The translations under genes and the position numbers were made by a program. Under the pieces are notes generated by a model. That model ran no database searches and was not told the origin of the DNA. It saw only the letters and a list, made by a program, of their open reading frames with translations. A stretch of DNA of 64,000 bases from Conus ventricosus (lineage: Eukaryota > Mollusca > Gastropoda > Neogastropoda > Conidae): the NCBI GenBank assembly GCA_018398815.1, contig CM031628.1:13703026-13767025 (forward strand), read 5' to 3'. Positions 21,911 through 32,640 of this stretch are shown one piece after another. Every line of letters starts with the position of its first letter. Position 1 is the stretch's first letter.

Positions 21911-22965
21911 CATCAAAGGCTGTAAGACTGGTCACAAATAGTGAAAAACAAAAACAACAAGATGCAAAGCATATAAACGTACTCCAAGTTTATCCTGAAT
22001 ATGCATGAGATATTCCATAAACAGGGAAAACCATCTTGGGCAGGTGTAACCGTTAGTAATGGCTATTCTGGTAAAGATCGACCATCATCTGTGACCTATA
22101 ATGAACATACTTACAAATTTTCAGAAAGATCGGCCAGTACTTTCTGAGATTTTCCATGAAGAAGAAAACCATTATGGGCCGTTAGTAACGGCTATAACGG
22201 TAAACTTAAACATCGGTCATCATCTGAGACCCATAATGAACAGACCTACAAATTTTCAGAAAAATCAGCCAAGTACTTTCTAAGATATTCCATAAAAAAG
22301 AATAACCGTTAGGGGCCGTTATAGCCGTTAGCAACGGCTATAATGGTAAACTATAATGTTGGGCATCATCCTTGACCCATAATGAACATACCTACAAATT
22401 TCTAGAAANNNNNNNNNNNNNNNNNNNNNNNNNNNNNNNNNNNNNNNNNNNNNNNNNNNNNNNNNNNNNNNNNNNNNNNNNNNNNNNNNNNNNNNNNNNN
22501 NNNNNNNNGATCGGCCCAGTACTTTCTGAGACATTCCATAAAAAAGAAAATCCGTTACAGGCCATTATAGCCTTTAGTAAGGGCTATAACGGTAAACGAA
22601 AACATTGCGTATCATCCGTGACCCATAATGAACATACCTGCTAATTTTCACAAAGATCGGCCAAGTACTTTCTGAGATATTCTATAAAAAGGAAAAACCG
22701 CTACAGGCCGTTACAGCCGTTAGTAAGGGCTATAACGGTAAATAAAACATCGGGCATAATCCATGACCCATAGTGAACATAACTGCTAATTTCCAAAAAG
22801 ATCGGCCAATTTCTTTCTGAGATTTTCCAAAAAGAAGAAAACCCGTTACAGGCCATTACAGCTGTTAGTAACAGCTATAACGGTGAACTGAAACGTCGGG
22901 CACCATCCGTGACCCATAATGAACATACCTACAAATTTTCAGAAATATCGGCCGAGTAGTTTTGT
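21911..22965. repeat. Minisatellite, ~145-bp monomer, copy B
   Basis: Nearly the same sequence as 1-870, in the same order, with small indels and one additional monomer (22840-22965). The tatagccgtt-agc-aacggctata hairpin recurs at 22319-22342. It is interrupted by a 100-N gap. Confidence 0.85.
22409..22508. other. Assembly gap (100 N)
   Basis: Exactly 100 N. The flanking sequence appears continuous in the paralogous copy at about 495, so the true gap may be near zero. Confidence 0.99.
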
Positions 22966-23004
22966 CTGGAGCGAGTGGAACACATTTCGACCACAGACGG
23001 ACAG

Positions 23005-23012
23005 ACGGACAC

Positions 23013-23043
<31 letters not shown>

Positions 23044-23090
23044 GAGAGGAGAGAAGAGAGAGAGAGAGAGAGGAGAGAGGAGAGAGAGAG

Positions 23091-23122
<32 letters not shown>
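23005..23122. repeat. (GA)n microsatellite
   Basis: Imperfect GA array, absent from the equivalent site near 830 in copy A. Confidence 0.95.
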
Positions 23123-23219
23123 CATTTCTTCGCGTTCCCATTCTAAAGTACTCCCTGTTGTATAAGAACTGGGAGTACGAAAAGAAAAAAAAACACTGAT
23201 GTATTCCAGAGAGGGGAAC

Positions 23220-23221
<2 letters not shown>

Positions 23222-23252
<31 letters not shown>

Positions 23253-23990
23253 GGGATTTATATAGCGCCTTCCACGGCACAAGGCGCTTTACAAAGGCAG
23301 AAAAAATACAATTGCTAAATGTAAAGAAAATGCATTGAAAAACGGCTCAGAAATGAAAAACAGAGGCACTCTCCCATTATCTCCCACGCGCACACACACT
23401 CTCACGCACAGACACACAATACACAACAGTCGCAACAAGCACAAACTACTAAGCGATCCACAGAAGCAACAAGAGTCAATCAACTATCTGGTAATGACTG
23501 TCTTCTTAGTATTGTTTGAAAAGGTGGGTTTTAAGGGAGGTTTTGAAGGAAGAAAAGGTTTGAGAATGTCTTAAGTCATAGGGGAGTTTATTCCAGAGTT
23601 TGGGAGCTGCGTATGAGAAAGCTCGTTCGCCATGCTGTTTACGATGGGGACGGTAACTGGGAAAGCGGAAGGTCCTGGTGTCGGTGGAGGAGCGGAGCGT
23701 TCGTGATGGGACATATACTTGAAGGAGATCGGAAAGATAGGCAGGGGCATCGCCAGTGAAAATCTTGAAGCAGAGACAACAACATTTGTATTTAATTCTT
23801 TCTTCAACGGGGAGCCAGTGCAACTTTTTCAGGAGAGGGCTGCAGGGTTGGGTCCTAGGAGATTTGCAAATGAGACGGGCTGCAGAGTTCTGTACACGTT
23901 GGAGGGGTTGGATGACAGTTGAGGGACAGCCAAGGAGAACACAGTTGCAGTAATCTAGCCTTGAAAGGATGTATGATGAAACGAGAGTTT
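23222..23990 (-). mobile_element. 5'-truncated non-LTR retrotransposon (L2/CR1-like) 3' end
   Basis: Minus-strand 3' end of a LINE. It carries the RT ORF C-terminus (MHWLPVEERIKYKC near 23785-23823, APKLWNKLPYDLR near 23600) and then a 3' UTR ending gcgctatataaatcccc and an (ATT)n tail at 23222-23250. These features are typical of L2/CR1-type elements. The paralogous block near 905-915 reads straight through 'ggggaacattcacc', giving the empty site. Here that phrase is split, with a short 'aaca(t)' repeat at both ends. The retained ORF part (23506-23823) is 105 codons and open. Confidence 0.8.
23506..23823 (-). pseudogene. LINE reverse transcriptase C-terminal fragment
   Basis: An open 105-codon segment with the W-L-P-V, P-S-R-x-L-R-S-S and L-W-N-x-L-P conserved points of the C-terminal tail of L2/CR1-type ORF2, ending HLFKQY before the stop. 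It lacks the palm domain and endonuclease, so it is a 5'-truncated insertion rather than a functional gene. It lies within the LINE fragment. Confidence 0.8.
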
Positions 23991-24262
23991 AACATTCACC
24001 TTTCCTACTTCGTGTTAAGTTTCACTCACTGATAACCACAAAAGAAATGTAAATAAGAACATAGGTTTCTGGATTCTGGATTCGACATAAGAAAAGTAGT
24101 TACAGACTCAGAATCAAAAACTTACTCGGAGAGAGGGGAACATTCACCTTTCCTACTTCGTGTTAAGTTTCACTCACTGATAACCACAAAAGAAATGTAA
24201 ATAAGAACATAGGTTTCTGGATTCTGGATTCGACATAAGAAAAGTAGTTACAGACTCAGAAT
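23991..24262. repeat. Direct tandem repeat (~137 bp x 2) of PLE family 2 terminal sequence
   Basis: The segment from 'aacattcacctttcctac' to 'cttactcgga' occurs at 23991-24128 and again at 24139-24265. Copy A (905-1045) has it only once. Confidence 0.85.
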
Positions 24263-24978
24263 CAAAAACTTACTCGGAGAATATTTCGACAGGGTCGCCC
24301 TGTCTTCTTCAGCTCACTGTTGCTGTTGTGGCAGCAAGGCCTGATGGGACGACTGTTGTGGGGGGGGGGGGGGGGGTGAACGGTTGTCAGGATCTGATTG
24401 TAGATGGGGGTGAGTTCAAAGCCTTGATCTCTGTTCAGGCTGGGGCGTCTGGTCTTAATTGCGATGACTTCTTTAACTTTTCTTTTTGTGAGGAAGGGCT
24501 CTGTAGATAAGATCTTGGTTTCTTGGGGGCTGAAACTGTGGCCTGTGGCTTGTAGATGTTCATGTATGGCAGAAGTAGATCGGTTTTGGTGTTCCTGTAG
24601 ACGGGTGGTGAGTGGTCTTGCTGTCTCGCCAATGTAGGTATGGGTACAGTCTTGACACCCTACCTGGTACACTACACCACACTGCTTGAGGGGGTCCGTT
24701 TTGTCTTTGACATAGGTCAGTTGCTGGCGTAGGGAGTTGGTGGGTTTGTGGAACACTTTGCATCCATGTTGTTGGAAGGTCCTGGCTAGACGCTCTGAGA
24801 CTCCTTTAATGTAAGGGATCCCCACTTTCACAGTGTCAGTATCTGTAGAAGAAGGGTAGCGAATTCGAGGGTTGTCCCACATCCATGCAGGGTATCCATT
24901 AGTGGAAAGGGCAGTCTTGATGTGTTCTTCTTTCAGCTCTTCCTCCTTAGTGGAACACAGTACAGAGGCTGTGTGCAT
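24262..24978 (-). pseudogene. Penelope-like element family 2: GIY-YIG endonuclease region
   Basis: A 238-codon open minus-strand segment encoding the C-terminal part of a PLE polyprotein. IPYIKGVSERLARTFQQ (post-RT linker) is followed by the GIY-YIG nuclease with GVVYQVGCQDCTHTYIGET and the downstream RLQEH. The RT is missing upstream, where a (TA)n tract begins at 25040, so the copy is 5'-truncated. The Cys pair between the two Y-containing strands is typical of PLE endonucleases. It acts in target-primed integration. It is intact within itself, unlike family 1, suggesting younger age. Confidence 0.85.
24285..24313 (-). ncRNA. Hammerhead ribozyme core, PLE family 2
   Basis: On the minus strand: CTGAAGA, stem II gacaggg-cga-ccctgtc, then GAAA. 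All invariant core positions (C3 U4 G5 A6 N7 G8 A9 and G12 A13 A14) are present. The same core is preserved at 1052-1080. Stems I and III and the cleavage site were not resolved by eye. Confidence 0.55.
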
Positions 24979-25040
24979 GAGGGTGTGTTGACGACAGTTC
25001 TCTTGTGCTGGAGGGGGTGGTTGGAGTGAAAGTGCAGATA

Positions 25041-25053
25041 TTGGTATATATAT

Positions 25054-25147
<94 letters not shown>

Positions 25148-25148
25148 T
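25041..25148. repeat. (TA)n microsatellite
   Basis: About 100 bp of TA. Confidence 0.95.
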
Positions 25149-25769
25149 AGTGTACCAACAGAATAACAGACAATTACAACAATCTTCAAACGAGAAAAAA
25201 AAATGCAATAAGAAAAGGAGATAAAGTACAACAGTAATTATCGCAGTCCGCCAAATTCAAGATTCAAGAGTCCAAAATTAGTCACCTGGCAGAAGTCACT
25301 ACAAGCTCCCAGGTCCGATATCAAAAACACGCGTTCACCATACTACCATTCAGACTTAATATATCGCTGTCGATTGTCATGGAAAAGAGATTTTTCACTC
25401 CAATAGAAAAAGGCCTTATAGGTGCGCGCATCCGTGTACGCACACACGTATGTACACACACATTCCCACCCCATCCCCTCACCCCCCTCGCCACCCCCCC
25501 CCCCCCCAACCACACACACATAAACGCGCGCGCAATAGCGCACATGTGAATACAAGCACTCAGTTACTGAGGTTTCTGTTGGTGGAAAAGCTGTGGTGCC
25601 ATGTTCATCAGCTGAAGGGCGTATTGTCCGGGTTGTGTCGGTAAACCTTCAGGATACCAGGTATTGTGGAGTGGCAGAGCTACACGCGGGTCATGGAGTA
25701 ATCGCTGATGGTTTGGGGTAGCTGTATGAGTTTGGTTACCCATGACTGAAGGTGGCTACAAGGAAGGGG

Positions 25770-26312
<543 letters not shown>

Positions 26313-26749
26313 TTTCGTTGTTGTTTTTTTCTTTTTCAGTACTGGTAGGGGATAGGGTGGGGGTAGGAGGTGGGGTGCAGGGTGAAGGGACGTGGGGAGA
26401 AAGTGGGGGAGGGGGCTGGGAGTTAGATGTGGTTGAAGGTCAAGCACTGGTCCAGAACAACAAGCCTATTGACTGCTAATCCAAACAGGATGGACATTTG
26501 ACATTGACGGCCACGCATGTGGAACTGTCAGTACCAACGTCATCACATTTACTTGGCGACCCCCACCCCAACCTCTCTCTCAGTCCCTGCATCTCCCCTA
26601 CTCGATTATCTCTCCTGTGTGCGTGTGGCAGAGGAGGAGGGAGGGGGAAGGGCAGGCGGGTGGGGGTGGGGGTGGGGTGTGGAGGTTGGCTGTGTGAAAG
26701 GAGGGAAGTAGAGGGGCTGGGGGAGGGTACGAGAAAAGCCTGCAGAGAG

Positions 26750-26756
26750 TATAAAT
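26750..26756 (+). promoter_or_regulatory. TATA box of secreted-protein gene
   Basis: TATAAAT, about 30 bp upstream of an initiator-like tcagaca at 26776 and 120 bp upstream of the ATG at 26876. Confidence 0.55.
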
Positions 26757-26875
26757 GACTGCCGCTGTTTTCCAATCAGACATCAACCAGGACTGCGCCC
26801 CGACACTCTCGCTGTAGCTGCTGAAGGCTTTACACTGGTCGTCGACGAGGAAGCAGTGCCGTGCAAAGCAAGTTC

Positions 26876-26954
26876 ATGATGCGTTCCTTCATCTATCTGT
26901 TGGCAGCTGCTCTTGTTCTGGGATGCGCATCTGGTCATCCTCACAAGATGCAAG
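26876..26954 (+). CDS. First coding exon of a secreted protein (signal peptide)
   Basis: Starts ATG ATG and encodes MMRSFIYLLAAALVLGCASG followed by HPHKMQ: a short basic n-region, a hydrophobic core and a predicted cleavage after AxG. The exon then ends in a splice donor (caag|gtacag) at 26954/26955 with one base of the next codon. A TATA box at 26750 and ~100 nt of 5' UTR precede it. This is the classic layout of a small secreted peptide or protein gene. The mature part lies in later exons that I could not identify; the intron is interrupted at 27632 by a PLE and perhaps at 31165 by the Polinton. The product's function is unknown. Confidence 0.6.
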
Positions 26955-27631
26955 GTACAGTCCATTATTAAGCATGCATTCGAATAAACAAACAGAAATC
27001 TCACAATAAAAGAGGAAAAATGAAGAGAACAGCTGTAGTCTCTAAACATTAAAAAAATGGCAACACGTTTCGTTGTTGTTGGCTTTCTTTGATAAGGAGG
27101 GAGGGTGTTGGGATGCACAGTTAAAGTAATCTCGTAATGTTTGAAAATCAACTCATAAACAACCTCTAAACGTGAAGTAATGATCTTGATTTTGCGTTCA
27201 TGCTTGTGTTTATCAAACTCGAGAAAAGTTAAGGCGTCATTTCAATTAAAGCTCCTTTTTACTTCCAATCCAAAGATTTAATTAAACTAACCTAGAGTCC
27301 AAAAATTTAAAATGACTCAGAGAAAATTAATGCATCAATAATCTTCACGCTGAATGTTGATTGTTGATTAAAAAACGAAATTAGAGAAGACTTCATTAAA
27401 GTGGAATCTCTTGATGCCAGAACAGAAATGACGGATATCTGTCACTTTCAAAATTCTGTTTCATAAACTCTTTCGTCATTTGATTTCCATAAATTTCACT
27501 CTACAAACAGGTGCATTCCTGAAAATCATAACGCAAATTAGAATCTAAGTTTAACACAAGTAGATCAACACGTACCATGTTGACTGATTTTTGCTTTATT
27601 TATTAACTTTTAAACATTACATAATATTACA
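26955..27631 (+). other. Intron sequence, nothing recognised
   Basis: AT-rich with no repeat or coding homology seen. Presumed intron 1 of the secreted-protein gene. Confidence 0.4.
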
Positions 27632-27645
27632 GCTCCACTTTTCGA

Positions 27646-27675
27646 ATTTTCGGCCATGTGGCGTTTTTCAAGAGA
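27646..27675 (-). ncRNA. Hammerhead-like motif, PLE family 3 left arm
   Basis: Minus strand: cttgaaaa, stem gcca-ca-tggc, gaaaa. Same two core deviations as family 1. Confidence 0.4.
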
Positions 27676-28124
27676 AAAATAAATAAATAAATAATAATAA
27701 TAATAATAAAATAAAAATAATAATAATATAATAATAAAAACAACTACGTAATGTCCATCTTTGGCAACTGAACAGTGCAAAGAATTGACGTCAAAAATAT
27801 ATTACGCAAGTTCTGACATCATTATGTGTGATGTCATCAACAATTAATAGGCAAAGGAAAAAAATGCAAGCAGTGTGTGTGTGTGTGTGGTGTGTGTGTG
27901 TGTGTGTTGTGTTGTGTGTGTGTGTGTGTTAGTTATACTGTAACCAATGTACTTCAAGAACATAGCGATGCTGTCCATAAATCATAATGAAAATGAAACC
28001 ATCGAAGAATGTGAATATAGTCCTGTCTATGACTGTGTATGGTATACCATAGCTGTCATCTGAAAAACATATACATTTTCTGCAAATCATCGACGTTGTT
28101 CATAGGTAAATTTGGATAGGGTTG

Positions 28125-28564
28125 TCAGGAATTTGTCTTATCATTACATCCATCTGGTAACCTTGTATCTAATGTCCTAATCCATTTTTCTTCAGTAATA
28201 AGTCTGAAGCTTTTGACTTCACCATAAGCTTTTGCCAACACTGCAACAGCATGGCCTTTAATGAATGCTGAAGAAAATGTCGCATTATTGGCTTTTCGCT
28301 TTGGAACTTGATGTCCCATCTGTGTTCCGCTATCCTTTGTTTCAACAAACGTTCAGCTTCACCAACATAAACTATCTTATCACACCATTTGCATAACAGA
28401 ACATATATCAAATTTCTATGTGCACATGTCACATTACTCACAATTCTGTATGAAGATTTCTGCTTTGTGTCCAACACTGTTGAAGTTACTAGTGAAGAAC
28501 AGGTGTCACAATCACAAGTTTCTGCTTTTCCCTTCACCGCTCTGTCAGTTTTCTGGTGAACCAC
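28125..28564 (-). pseudogene. PLE family 3 GIY-YIG endonuclease
   Basis: Minus-strand frames with CDCDTCSS, a Cys-rich lead, then NLIYVLLCKWCDKIVYVGEAE and LLKQRIAEHRWDIK. This is the GIY-YIG fold: the usual G-I/V-Y and Y-I/V-G strands, the catalytic Arg in the Q-R-I-x-E-H helix, and the PLE-type CxxC between the strands. A frameshift near 28240 separates the C-terminal RLITEEKWIRTLDTRLPDGCN segment. It is preceded on the same strand by the RT palm. Confidence 0.85.
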
Positions 28565-28599
28565 CCTGTCACATATGTTTTTATCCTGTCTGTATGCAG

Positions 28600-29519
28600 G
28601 TATCGGTAGTTCATGAAATTCGTTTCACATGTATTCTGATTTATAGAGCATATCGCTATGTCTCTTTAGTATAGCTTGTACATCTGGCAATAATCTTGAA
28701 AATGTCAACACTAGTGGTACTCTTTCGCTGTTTTCTTTCTATTTTTTCCGTAGAAGTTGATTTCTATCCATGTTATCGACTGTTTTCAACTGACCCTCTA
28801 TGAGTTTGCTACTATAGCCACGTTTGCGCAACTGATTCTTAAGTTCAGATCAGTGTTTTAGATAGTCCTCATCAAATTTCTCACAGATTCTTCTCAACCT
28901 AACACCGACCCATATGCTAGGGGTATTTCTGTATGTGAGGGATGACAAGAATCCTGCCTGAGTTATAACTGTTTATCAGTAGCTTTCCTGAATAGATCCA
29001 TGTAGGCATGGCCATTCTCTAACTTCACCAGAGTGTCAAGGAATTCAATTTGTTCTCTGCTCCATCGTAGAGTGATTTTTATGTTGGTATGTATGGTGTT
29101 AATGTTGGCATAATCTGTGAAACGTAAAAGGGAGTCAAGGTCACCATTCCAAATGCCAAACCCATCATCAATGTAACGTTTGTAAAAAATAAGGTTTCTG
29201 TTCAAACTCCAAAAGTTTCTCATCCCACTTCCGCATGCATGTACAAGCAAAGTTTCTCACTAGTCTGGACCCTATGGCTATTCCATCTGTATGTCTGTAG
29301 TGTGAATCCCCTAAACTGAATCCATTATAATCTAAAACAGTTTCAATCATTTCAACAGCGCAATCTGTTGGTACGATGGGTCTAGGTCTGCTTTGTAAAA
29401 CTTCTATGCATGCTTCTATTCCCTCTTTCCGTGGCACAGAACGGTAGAATTTCTCTACATCAAAGCAAAGCAGAATCGCATCGTAGTTCGCATTCAGTAG
29501 AAGGCCTTGCCCTTGCAGT
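28600..29519 (-). pseudogene. PLE family 3 reverse transcriptase (palm/thumb part)
   Basis: Minus strand. FDVEKFYRSVPRKEGIEACI (near 29460) carries the first catalytic Asp, TDGIAIGSRLVRNFACTCM (near 29260) is the PLE/telomerase-type G-x-x-x-G-x-x-x-x-x motif, and YKRYIDDGFGIW (near 29180) is the YxDD motif. WSREQIEFLDTLVKL (near 29050) follows. The finger domain is missing upstream owing to truncation at the inverted right arm. At least two frame changes are present. It catalyses target-primed reverse transcription in this retroelement class. Confidence 0.85.
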
Positions 29520-29828
29520 GTTGGCAAAAGCTTATGGTGAAGGTAAATGCTTCAGACTAATTACTGAAGAGAAATGGATTAGGACATTAGATACAAAGAT
29601 ACCAGATGGATGTAATGTTAAAGAAAAAATTCCTAACAACCCTATCAAATTTGCTACGAAAAACATTGTTTGATTTGCAGAAAATTCATTTATTTGTCAG
29701 ATGACATTTTATAGTATACCTTTACAAAAGCCATAGACAGGAATTTATTACATTTTCTATGGTTTCATTTTCATTATGATTTATGGAGCGCATCGTTGTA
29801 TTTTTGAATTACTTTTGGTTCAGTATAA

Positions 29829-29889
<61 letters not shown>

Positions 29890-30053
29890 AACACACACAC
29901 CACACACTATTGCATTCTTTTCTTTGCCTTTTCTTGTTGATGACATCACACATAATGATGTCAGGAACTTGCGTAATATATTTTTGACGTCAATTCTTTG
30001 CTCTGTCCAGTTGCAGATGGATTTTACGTAGTTGTATTATTTCTTATATTTCT

Positions 30054-30081
30054 CTTGAAAAAGGGCCACGTGGCCGAAAAT
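30054..30081 (+). ncRNA. Hammerhead-like motif, PLE family 3 right arm
   Basis: Plus strand: cttgaaaaag, palindromic stem ggccacgtggcc, gaaaat. The inverted copy of 27646-27675 with a better-paired stem II. Confidence 0.4.
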
Positions 30082-30100
30082 CTAAAGAGTGGAGTTTCTG

Positions 30101-31164
30101 ATCTTGTTTTACTCTTTTTTTCCCTTTGGAGGACTATTGCCTTTGTTTTAAACATGTTTTCAAAAAAATACACAATGAAAAAGACCACTTCAAACACCAT
30201 GTAGTTAAATTATTTGTCTAAAAATATAATAATTAAACAAATACCCAAATAAATAACAAAGGACTGACTAAGCGTTAGAGACGAAAAACGTAGAACTGAA
30301 AGCAACTCCCCAAACTATACAATGTACTAGAGCTGTGTGTCAGACCAATTAAAAATTAATTTTTTGTCATATTGTTCATGGCCATGTAGCATACAACTGT
30401 GTTACCTTAATTAATGGATATACTGTGGAAATGTAGAAATTAACTTTTTTGTTCCTTTTCATTTCTTATCTATATGTCCTTTTTTACATGGGACATGATT
30501 TTGTTTCAAATAAGTGAGTACGATTTGTCTTAGTTTTAAATAATTGTTATGCCTCCCTCACCCTGTCTTCTGGAACATACTATTTATTTAGACTAACAAA
30601 AGCAATAGTGTTTTCTGTATTGTATCAGACTTTCAGTATGAAGAAATTCACCCAAAGACATTTCTTACTTGTGATAATTTACAAACGAAAAAACGTTAAT
30701 TGTGAATGAAAAAGTCTAATACTTTCAGATCTTTAAAAAAAAAGTATCAATTTCAAAAAAGGTGTTTTATTGTTACACTGACTTTGATTTTTGCTCTTGT
30801 GTCTACAAGCGTTAGTATGCCCCCATCATCAAAATGCGCGACGCCAGAACAGCAATCTTTAATTTCACAAGCAATATTCTATTTCCCTTTCAATTTGTTT
30901 GACTTGCATGCGTAGTTGACACCTTTGGGCCCCTGCTTGCTTTTTGGGGCAGATTGCTTATCATTAGGCATTTTGGAGCAGGTTTGTCTTGATTCCACGT
31001 TTTTGAACATGGCCATTTGCAGTCGTCATAACTGTGATTTTTGGGTCGACGTAGAGTCTCTATCCTTTGGTGTAATTTCAGGGCTCAGCCAAGGTCTGGA
31101 CCTATTTCGTAAGTATACAAACGACCTGTTTACACTTTTTCCACCCATTCCTGTTGACAAGCAA
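30101..31164. other. AT-rich intergenic/intronic stretch, one small ORF
   Basis: No repeat homology was recognised. A 69-codon plus-strand ORF at 30706-30915 has a basic start, a hydrophobic core (FIVTLTLIFALVSTSVS) and a polar tail, so it could encode a small secreted protein or be chance in AT-rich DNA. Confidence 0.35.
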
Positions 31165-31418
31165 CTTAACAGCTTTTGCCATCCGATTAAAGTCCATCAT
31201 TGCATACTAACATGCAAAGCTGTACAGTTTGGTTAAGTCTCGAGAGAACAGTATTTTCCCAAATCCTGGCTCACTTGCTACTCCACCACGTTTTTGGCGA
31301 AAGTGCCCTAACCCGCCTATTCCTGTTCTCTGACAAGTAACAAAAAATAAAACACCCTACAAACAAACATACTGTGCAGGGTTATCCGTTTTCAATACTA
31401 ATTTACTAACTTTTCAGA
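31165..31418. repeat. Polinton terminal inverted repeat, left
   Basis: Reverse complement of 46866-47125. Shared blocks include ctggctcacttgct, cgcctattcctg, tctgacaagtaa, caccctacaaacaaaca and cagggttatccg. The inner end is at 'aatactaatttacta'; the outer end is fuzzy. Confidence 0.85.
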
Positions 31419-32640
31419 TTTCAGTTTTTGTTTAATCTATGTTTTTCCTGGTCATTTTCAATAACATCATTTTCGCGCAAACATTCTTCAAATGAGTCTC
31501 TGTCTTTCATGTGAAATTAAAAACTACAGTCTTTAACTGTTCTCTAAAGTCTTTTAAAACCGAGTTATATTTCTGGCATAAAATCCACACACTTATCCCA
31601 GCATGCCTTCCACTGAAAGCTAGTTTTGACAAAGTGTTTCTCTTTTTAACTATGTCTTTTCTGCCGAACAGTCATCTATAATAAATAGTGTCTGCGTTCC
31701 TTAAAAACAGTCTAAAAACTGTTCTAGACACTCACTCAGTTTATTGCTGGGGATTAACTAATATATGTCATCATCTGTCCTTTATAAACCTTCTATTATG
31801 ATATGCTTTTTTCCATTTAAGTGATGGACAGAAAACCACAAATGTTTTAAAAATTATAACGTAAACTGTTTGTAACAGGTCGAGGACAAATATTTTTTTT
31901 CCACAACCAGTCTGTCCACAAATTAATGAACAATGAGGGGTTTTTGTCTAAGTTTAATGCTCCATAGTTTTATACTAGATTTAATCTAATCCGTTATTGT
32001 TTTATCATGCTCTCTGTCAAAACTTGTTCCCAGTATAATAAAATCCTATAAGGTCTAAATGTGTAAGATTAACCCAATTTAGTGCTGTAAGATTGTTTCT
32101 ATTTAGACTAATATTGATTTTGTTGCTTGTTGTTATAACCTTAATATCCTCACATTGTGAAGAATGACGACAGAAACTTTAAGACTGTCAACGTCTAAGT
32201 TTTGCCAGCTAATTAGAATTCCTTTAAAAGGACGTCACTACGCCACAACCCCATCCCTCTCCTTATCTTTTAAGACAGAAATTTCAAATATTATGTGAAC
32301 GGTTCTCCTAATTTCATTTGCGGAATGAACGTAATTTTGTAGAAGCATTTTTAAAACCGCTTCTTTTCTGTGGAGGATGTACTGTTTTTTCCCATACGGC
32401 TTTATTTCAATTTCTTTCCGACTATTGTCGTCCGGCCCTAAGACTTACATGTAAAGGGCCCGAGTTGAATGCTTTCTGAAACTTTTTGACGGCTTTAAAA
32501 AATGTATAATGGGCTTATGAATTCAAATTTTATTTCCCATTCTAAATATGGTTCTAAGTGCCATTTAAGGTCAGGTTTTCGAAACTATTTTATATTATAC
32601 TGGCCAACATTTTTGCCTTAGATTGGCAGTTGTTCTAGTT
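31419..32640. other. Polinton left interior, no gene assigned
   Basis: AT-rich with no domain recognised on either strand. The missing protease or ATPase could be hidden here in broken frames. Confidence 0.4.

Larger units (their letters stand above)
27632..30100 (-). mobile_element. Penelope-like element family 3 with inverted terminal arms
   Basis: The left arm (27632-28257) and right arm (29519-30100) are reverse complements of each other. They share 'acgtcaaaaatatattacgc', 'atgatgtca' and the CA/GT microsatellite (27873-27930 and 29830-29906). Between them, on the minus strand, is RT plus GIY-YIG coding sequence. The inverted copy starts abruptly at 29519 inside the RT, so the element is 5'-truncated and fused to an inverted 3' fragment, the same architecture as family 1. 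Confidence 0.85.
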
